From: Pleurodeles waltl
Lineage: Eukaryota > Chordata > Amphibia > Caudata > Salamandridae
Assembly: GCF_031143425.1 (NCBI RefSeq)
Contig: NC_090445.1
Location: 814,882,317 to 814,946,316 of the forward strand
Direction of reading: 5' to 3'
DNA length: 64,000 nt
Positions 57,781-64,000 of this stretch are shown here, piece by piece. The position numbers were made by a program, and so were the translations under genes. Within the stretch, counting starts at the first letter, position 1. Every line of letters begins with the position of its first letter. The notes under the pieces are model-generated. The model had not been told where the DNA came from and did not search any database. It worked only from the letters and a program-made list of their open reading frames with translations.

Positions 57781-59359
57781 ATTTATGTGGATGGTATTCA
57801 AATGTTTTATTTTTCCATTCATAGCTGTCTTTCATTTTGGACCCTGCTTGGTTTATATATATTTGTGAAACCTGAACTTCATGAAAATGCTATTAAAAGA
57901 GAGTTTGGCTCTCCGTCTAAAGCCATTCCAGTGAGGAAATGCTGCTGCTGAGGAGAACTGATGGTCATTTTTGTCAAGTGTTAAAATATAAACATTAGTG
58001 ATTTATGAGCTTTATTTTCTCATCATTAGCAGACATTGACACAGCGTTATTGTACACCAATGAAACACTTCTTGTGCTGACAAATAAGGACTATGATTTT
58101 TTCTATATTATGGAAATCTGTGCCCCCGAAGGATGGTGCCCACACCTGGTTTATTGCTACTGGCCCTGGAATCACAGTGGTAATGGTTGTAAAACATGGA
58201 ATATGGTACCTTTTTGTCAACACAGAATGTTGGCAAGTAGGCCCCCGTGACCGGATGCGGGCTTCACATGTGACTCTGCTGGCATGCTCGTCCAGTCTTT
58301 GGCGTGTTCTGAATTTTGAAGTGTGAAAATGTGCATGCTGCCTAAAACGTGTGCTTACGAGTGTACCTATTATAGGATACTTACTGATATCAATAGCTTT
58401 TCAAAAAATGCATATACTAGCCATTTAAAAATGTAACAGTTCTGCTAAGATGTTCATATACTTTGCAGCAGAAATGAATTACAAAGTTGAAGGGACAGTC
58501 CCATTATAATATACATAATTGCTAATAAGCACAGACACTGTATTGCTGAATGTATAAACACTGCTAACAGGTAATGTTGCTGTCCCTGTAAATAATAAAG
58601 GTGACAACTATAGATAGATACCAATTAATTAATGTTGCAGGAATATTAAAAGACAAGTCTGCAATATGGCTGTAAAAATATGTAGCATAACTGTAGACAA
58701 ATACTGCCCTATTAGATATTAGCGTTGTTGACAGATGCAGGCAGAGGCCGTTCCTGAAAAGCAAGGATTCCACCTGCTTATTAAGAGCACAGACTTTCTG
58801 AAGCGTACACAATTGTAATCCTTCTAGTAAATAAAGCACCTAGTAAGGATGGTGTCTACTAAATTTATGTACACTGCAGTTGCTGCAGTCTACTTTTATA
58901 TCCCTTGCCTCAATATTTTCTGTATATTTACCCACACATGATATTCAATGCAGAGTTGCTGGTACGTGCTACTGATCTGTCTAGGGATATTCATTTGATT
59001 CCAGGCACCCTTCAAAACTTGTTTCTAATGCCACCTATATTTGGTGGGATCTGTTGGCGTTTATTGGTTTCAAGTTGCTGTTTTCATTTAGAAAGCAGAA
59101 CTTGTCTTATATTTTCCTGCTTGCCATTAAAAATGTGCAACAAGAATTCTGTCTCACCTCTCTATCCTTTTCTGTTATTTACTCACCAGTTTTATGTTGT
59201 CTCCTGATTCACCATTTTTACAGTACAATTCCGCCCAGGCGAATTATGGCCAGCCAGTCTCCAGCCTATTGTCAAACTCTGCATGGTAAACAAATCCCCC
59301 CTTCCTTATTGGAGAGCAGGTCTGAAAAGCACTACCTCTGTTGCTAAGTGCCTTTGCTT
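57781..59359. other. Unassigned AT-rich DNA
   Basis: No gene or known repeat recognised on either strand. Confidence 0.4.
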
Positions 59360-59815
59360 TTAATGGCTCAGAAAGGAGAAAAAAGTAATGGGAGACAAGA
59401 ACAGAAAGTAAAAGGCAGAGAGGAGGTAAGATGAGAAAGGGTGAGAAGGAGGAATGCAAAGGGAGGAAAAGAGAGGTAAGGTATCCAGAGAAAGGATAGA
59501 GAATGGAGGGAAAGGAACTGTGCGAACGGGAGAGAATGAACGATGGTGAAAAGGATTAAATATCATAGGGAATGAGGATAGAAAGTGATGGAGCAATGGC
59601 ATGGATAAGGGGAGAGAAAAGAAAGAAGTTGGAGGTAAAAAGAAGAAAGTGATAGAAGGAGAAAAAGAAGAAAGAAAGGTTGAAAGAAGAAGCTATTAAG
59701 GTGTTATGGTTAGGGAAGGGGAGACAAGGATTCAGAATTGGATAAGAGAGCAAAAGAGGAACGGTAGGAAAAGGAGAGAGGGAAGTTGGTGTATGATAAA
59801 ACAAGCATGGTATAA
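59360..59815. repeat. Purine-rich (GA/GGA) tract, ~455 bp
   Basis: The plus strand is almost entirely A and G with short interruptions, in units such as GGAGAAAAAAG, GAGAGG and AAAGGAG. Complementary-strand frames are Ser/Pro/Phe-rich artefacts. Such asymmetric tracts can form triplex (H-DNA). Confidence 0.8.
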
Positions 59816-60179
59816 TGCACCATTTTCTACATTATTGTTTTCAAATAGTTATTTGGTGAGAAATCTCCCTAAGCTCCCCTTACTAGCTGTTGGGTTAGCT
59901 CACTGTGATCACTCGTGCCAGCATGGTGGCTGGTATGACATAATTTGTCAGAGCTACTTTTGATTCCCAGTCCAGCCTTGACTGGGATTTAATGCCCAGA
60001 ACACAGGTATAACTTTGTCCTTCGGGCATCATGGTGCCACCCTCCATTTTTGTGGCAGCTGAGGTAGTACAAATGCTTTTAAATGTAGGTTGTGCATGTG
60101 CTTGTGGGTAAGAGTGTAACCATTAGAGCGAACGCTTGTGTATGTGTGGACGTTTGTGTCTGTGTGTGTCAGCATGTGT
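59816..60179. other. Unassigned DNA
   Basis: No gene. It grades into TGTGTG/GTCTGTG simple sequence near 60130-60190. Confidence 0.4.
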
Positions 60180-60565
60180 GTGTCTGTGTGAGCGAGACTT
60201 ACTGACAAATAGTGAGTAAGTGAGTGAGTGAGTGCGATTGGGTGTTAGTAAGTGAGTCAAGAAAACATGTGAGTCAATGTTAGAGATTTTGAGGGTCAGT
60301 TAGTGAGTGATAGTGAGTGGGTGTAACCACAAGTAAGAACGAGTGAATGAGTAAGAGAGAATAAGTCAGAGTGAGTTACAATTAAGGTTAGAGCATTAAA
60401 GAGAATGTGCTTGTGAGTTTGGAATGAATAGGAATAAGAATAGGTGGGAGAGAGGGCAAATGAGTGAAAGGAAGAGAATGCAAGAAAGTGAGAATGAATG
60501 AGTGCAAATGAGTGAGAGCAAGTGTCAGTGAGTGAGAACGAGTGTGAGTGGCTGATTGTAAATGA
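60180..60565. repeat. GTGA/GAGT-rich degenerate simple repeat
   Basis: TGAGTGAGTGAG-type runs recur throughout, mixed with GAATGAGTG and AAGTGAG variants. Minus-strand frames (Ser/His-rich, 60296-60700) are artefacts of this repeat. Confidence 0.75.
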
Positions 60566-60640
60566 GACTGGGAATGTAGTGCCATGCTCGTGAGTCTTAG
60601 ATTTGCCAAAGTATATTAAAGAAATGATTGGCTTAGATAG

Positions 60641-60920
60641 GCACCCATGGCAAAATACTTGTGCCGGTGTACCGAAAACAGGTCTGATCACTGCAGACAC
60701 CTTTGGTAAAATATTTGTACTGGCATACTAGAATTACATCTTGGTGCAATTGGTCCATGGTGAAATACTGGCGCTGGCAGATTGTAGTATTTCTTAGCAT
60801 ATAGTGGAACCTTGGAAAAACTTTGGTGCTGGTACTTGAGGAACGTATTGGCAGAAGGGGAAGTCATGACAAAATGCAGGTGCTAGCATAATTAGAGGTA
60901 TTACCTGGCATATGACACAA
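60641..60920. repeat. Degenerate 55-bp tandem repeat, five units
   Basis: The motif CCATGGCAAAATACTTGTGC and variants start at about 60645, 60701, 60755, 60810 and 60864, spaced 54-56 bp. Each unit continues with a GCTGGCATA-like phrase. Unit-to-unit identity is highest in the first 27 bp. Confidence 0.75.
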
Positions 60921-61091
60921 TTCTAAACCACAAATATCATGATACAGAAATATTGTGTCAAAAATATCAATTACAAAAATATTGTTTTCCTAGACATATA
61001 ATTGTAAGTACCCAAAGAGCAATAAACAAATATTATTTGACACTTATATCGAAAACAATGTGTGTTGTAATATGTATGTAGTTAAAAACAG

Positions 61092-61679
61092 TAAGGGCTT
61101 GGTTACGAGTACAGTGGTCCTGGGGCTGCCATACCCATGGGATGGGATGAACACTGCATCCTCATCGGTCTGATTGCCAGATTACAAGGAAGGCAGTCAG
61201 ACCACCACAGGACCGATGCAACTGCCAATCTTGGATCCATTGTTGACGGCGATAGGGAATGCCGTGATCAATCGCAGAGGTGCTGATGGCTTCACCACCG
61301 TGCTGATCACAAACTGCCTTTCCACCAAGGTTTGAATGGCTGGGACCCCACTGTATAAATCTTGGCAAAAACGCAGGGAAGGGGCCTCAAACAGGACCCC
61401 AGGGCAACTTTAAGCCCATTGGGTAGTGTGGCCGGAGGGCACATGTTGTGTGACCAAAGATGCATCTGGCACTGCACTACAGCGGTATGTGCTTCAGGCT
61501 CACTTTCTGAGCTGAAGAACGCTGCTGCAGTGACACCACCGCAGACGCAATCCTCAGCCCGGGAGTAGTGTTGTAATACGGGGATGGGGAGGCCGTTGGC
61601 TTAGCGACCTCCTCCCGACCACCGTATTGGAAGTCCAGCAGTTGGCCGGCCGACCGGCGACGTCATAATTAGGGCCTAA
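61092..61679. mobile_element. Third Harbinger-like MITE, TAA target duplication
   Basis: A GC-rich 582-bp block (61095-61676) in AT-rich DNA is flanked by TAA at 61092-61094 and 61677-61679. Ends: GGGCTTGGTTACGAG and, read inwards from the right, GGCCCTAATTATGAC. These match at 9 of 15 positions with mostly transition differences. TAA is the canonical Harbinger target. Internal hairpins are decayed compared with the other two MITEs, so it is probably an older copy or another family. Confidence 0.5.
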
Positions 61680-61905
61680 TTCTTAAATAATTTAGCATAG
61701 AATATTAATATAATTTAAATGAGATGTAGTTAAGTAATATCTCAAATATATACATATATACTTATTTAAACAAACACACACACCTATACATGTATAAGTT
61801 AATGTTTATATATGCAAATATCATGTAAAACTATTTTAACACATTAATTCTATTTATCATTTTCTATATTTGTAATGTATTAATATAATATATATATAAA
61901 TATAT
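61680..61905. repeat. AT-rich tract with TATATA simple repeat
   Basis: Long A/T stretches with TATATATA at about 61885-61905, next to the 3' end of the LINE that follows. It may be partly the LINE's tail. Confidence 0.6.
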
Positions 61906-64000
61906 AACTTTATTTCAGTTAAAAGCTATAAAAGCGATTACAAAATAATAAATACATATGTTCAAAAAATTCATAAAGGACATAAAACATGATAAAAATC
62001 GATCCGCAATGTCACACAGTTAATAACCTATCATGTATGGCTGTGATGGCAGTCTCTCTAATAAGTCCATTACTATTCTGTGGAATCTTATAAGTCATGA
62101 GTCTTACAAGTCACAGTTCCAACCAGGTGTCTTAGTAGAATTACAACCAATCAAATGTGGACTCTCCCTAATTCTCAGTGCCCAGGCACATTGTAGGAAC
62201 CTTGTTACTGCAAACACAACTTTGTCGCTGAGCTCACTTGTCTAAATACAGAGTGATTCCCTGTAGTTTCTTACTCCATGGAGCCTACATAAGGGAATAA
62301 TCCACTTCCTCCTGGGAGTTGAGTATTTTTGACAAAAAAATAAAAAATGGGTCAGGGTCTCAACTTGCATCAGGCAGTAATAACAAAAGCAAGAAATACA
62401 GTTAGCCTTATTCCACTCCACAGAGTTCAGTGGCAAAATCCCCAATCTGAATTTAATAAGAAGGCTTTTAATATAGGCCGGTTTTATTTTTTCCAAGTAA
62501 GATTCAAACTTCGGCGAACATATGTGATTTACAAATTGGTCTGTTCTACTACCTGGTTTCGAACCACGCCACATCTGAGTCAAGACCATCTCCCAGTAGC
62601 ATTGCTTTATACGTTGTGTCGCTTCCTTTGTTAAAAGATGGGGAGATCTCCACACCTCCTCCATTTTAATACAGTGGCACATGTCCTTAATGTATTTTAA
62701 ATAGGAGATTGATACCTCACCATTAAATGCTATTAGCTCCACTACAGCTGAATGATAAGAGACCAAGGGCTCAGAGGACCAGAGGTGCACCCAATAGATA
62801 AGCGGTCTCAAGGCAATTACCTTGTAGATCTGATTGAGTGCTAGATCAAACTTTAGAGGGATTAGTGACATACTTGTTGGTAGGTGTAACAAGGAACGGA
62901 TAAACTTATTTTCAACCAGGGTCAGTTTCTGAGAATTACAGTGACCCCAGAGTTCGACGCCATAAATTGGAAGTGTCACTGCAGCAGATTTGTATACCAT
63001 GACAGCTGCCAAGATTTGCCCTCCCATAGCATTTTTAATTTTCTTTCCGATCACCACTGACCGCTGCTGGAGGGCAACAACACTCTTCTCAATTTGTGCC
63101 GACCATAAAAGATTGTTAGATAATCTTATCCCCAGGTAGTCAAATTGACTAACCTGTTCTATGGATAAGCCCCCAACAGTCATTTTCCCCCTGAATGTCC
63201 TATGCGGATTTAAAGCCATGAACTTGTTTTTCTGGATTAATTTCAAGGCCCCTTTTCTCGCAGAACGTGATAAATGAATCCAGTTCGTTTTGGAGTCCCA
63301 CTGGGGTTCTTGACATCAGCAAGGTGTCGTCTGCAAACATAAGAATTGGGACAGATAGTCCTGCTAGCTTAGGAGTGTCGTGATTGCACCTCATTAGCTG
63401 GTCTACTGCACCATTGATATAGAGGCTAAGCAGGGTGGGGCCAAGACAAGACGCTGTCTAACCGTTCGTGCAATGGTGATTGAAGATGTCAGATCACTGC
63501 CTTGAGTCCGATTGCCCTTGCATATGTTTTATCAGCCTCAGCAGATCCCTGTTTAGATTATAAGATTCCAGGATGCTCCATAGGAACTCACGAAGAACCA
63601 GATCAAATGCAGCCTTTAAATCAATAAATGCGACCTACAGACAATCCTTTTTTAATGTTAGGTACTTTCAACATAGAAGTTTCAATTTAAGAACCTGATC
63701 TTTTGTGCTGACCCCCTTCCTAAACCGGCCTGAAAATCTGAAAGGATCGAGTGATCATTGATCCAAGAATGCAACCTAGCTAAGACCTGTTTGAGGAATA
63801 CCTTTTGACTAATGTTAATTAGGCTTATAGGTCTATAATTACCTGGTAAATATCTTTCCCATTTTTTATTATTAGGGACTATTGTTGCTCCTCTCCACGT
63901 AGGGGGGAAGTCACCTCCCCTCAAAATGGCGTTGCTTAAAGTATTTGAATACAACGTCCAGGTTCCAGGGCATGATAAATACAAGTCACCAGGTATACCG
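61906..64000 (-). mobile_element. Non-LTR retrotransposon (LINE), 3' part, runs off the window
   Basis: Minus-strand RT remnants run from the right edge to 62242, followed by a 3' UTR with AATAAA on the minus strand (61909-61914) and a TATATA-rich tail. The 5' part lies beyond 64000. It is not part of the tandem duplication and differs from the LINE at 10780-12840. Confidence 0.75.
62242..63984 (-). pseudogene. LINE ORF2: reverse transcriptase and C-terminal domain
   Basis: In minus-strand order: RT motif 1-2 (GNYRPISLINISQKVFLK, then DHSILSDFQAG, frame 63984-63682); palm motif A (AFIDLKAAFDLV, near 63630-63590, in another frame); motif C as LMFADDTLLMSRTP (frame 63394-63200); then a long open frame of 334 codons (63246-62242) with the thumb (FDYLGIRLSNNLLWSAQIEK) and connector (LPIYGVELWGHCNSQKL). 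Its end has a Cys/His cluster (CISCFCYY, then ETLTHFLFFCQKYS), like the zinc-binding tail of several LINE clades. Frameshifts lie near 63220 and in 63430-63680. Clade not assigned. Confidence 0.75.

Noticed and set aside
59360..59804. Ser/Pro/Phe-rich open frames on the minus strand
   Set aside because: Direct product of the purine-rich plus strand.
60296..60700. 134-codon Ser/His-rich minus-strand frame
   Set aside because: Reads through the GTGA-rich simple repeat.

Overview
The window looks like intergenic or intronic DNA from a very large, repeat-filled vertebrate genome. I recognise no host gene, rRNA, tRNA or CRISPR array. The mix of elements fits a salamander, most likely a salamandrid such as Pleurodeles: a Ngaro-type tyrosine-recombinase retrotransposon, Harbinger-type DNA transposons with Myb/SANT genes, GC-rich 'hairpin train' MITEs, CR1/L2-like LINEs, and a long repeat bounded by CTAACA. 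The species call rests on remembered repeat types and could not be checked.

Layout. 1-3.9 kb: AT-rich DNA holding a hairpin-rich MITE (TAT target duplication) and a piggyBac-like element between TTAA sites. 3.9-9.2 kb: a Ngaro-like element on the plus strand (gag, reverse transcriptase, RNase H, tyrosine recombinase, SGNH hydrolase), all broken by stops and frameshifts. 10.8-12.8 kb: an antisense LINE fragment. 13-21 kb: unclassified DNA with degenerate repeats of about 75-80 bp and one long dispersed repeat. 21.3-31.8 kb: a minus-strand Harbinger-like element with two Myb/SANT genes in exons and an LTR-like insertion.

At 31,849/31,850 the sequence jumps back into the Ngaro reverse transcriptase, and everything from 6,558 is repeated in the same order to 56,794. 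The two units (25,292 and 24,945 bp) are about 99% identical by eye. They differ mainly by a 634-bp MITE insertion present only in copy 1 and a 280-bp RNase H deletion present only in copy 1. This is either a recent tandem duplication or two haplotypes placed in series by the assembler; the sequence alone cannot decide.

56.8-57.8 kb completes the Harbinger-like element (Myb exon 1). 57.8-61.1 kb is unclassified with a purine-rich tract, a GTGA-rich tract and a 55-bp tandem repeat. 61.1-61.7 kb is a third MITE-like element, and 61.9-64 kb is the 3' part of a second LINE on the minus strand, running off the window. The coding remnants are mobile-element proteins, and nearly all are inactivated. 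Breaks shared by both copies (YR stop, hydrolase stop, RT frameshift) predate the duplication.
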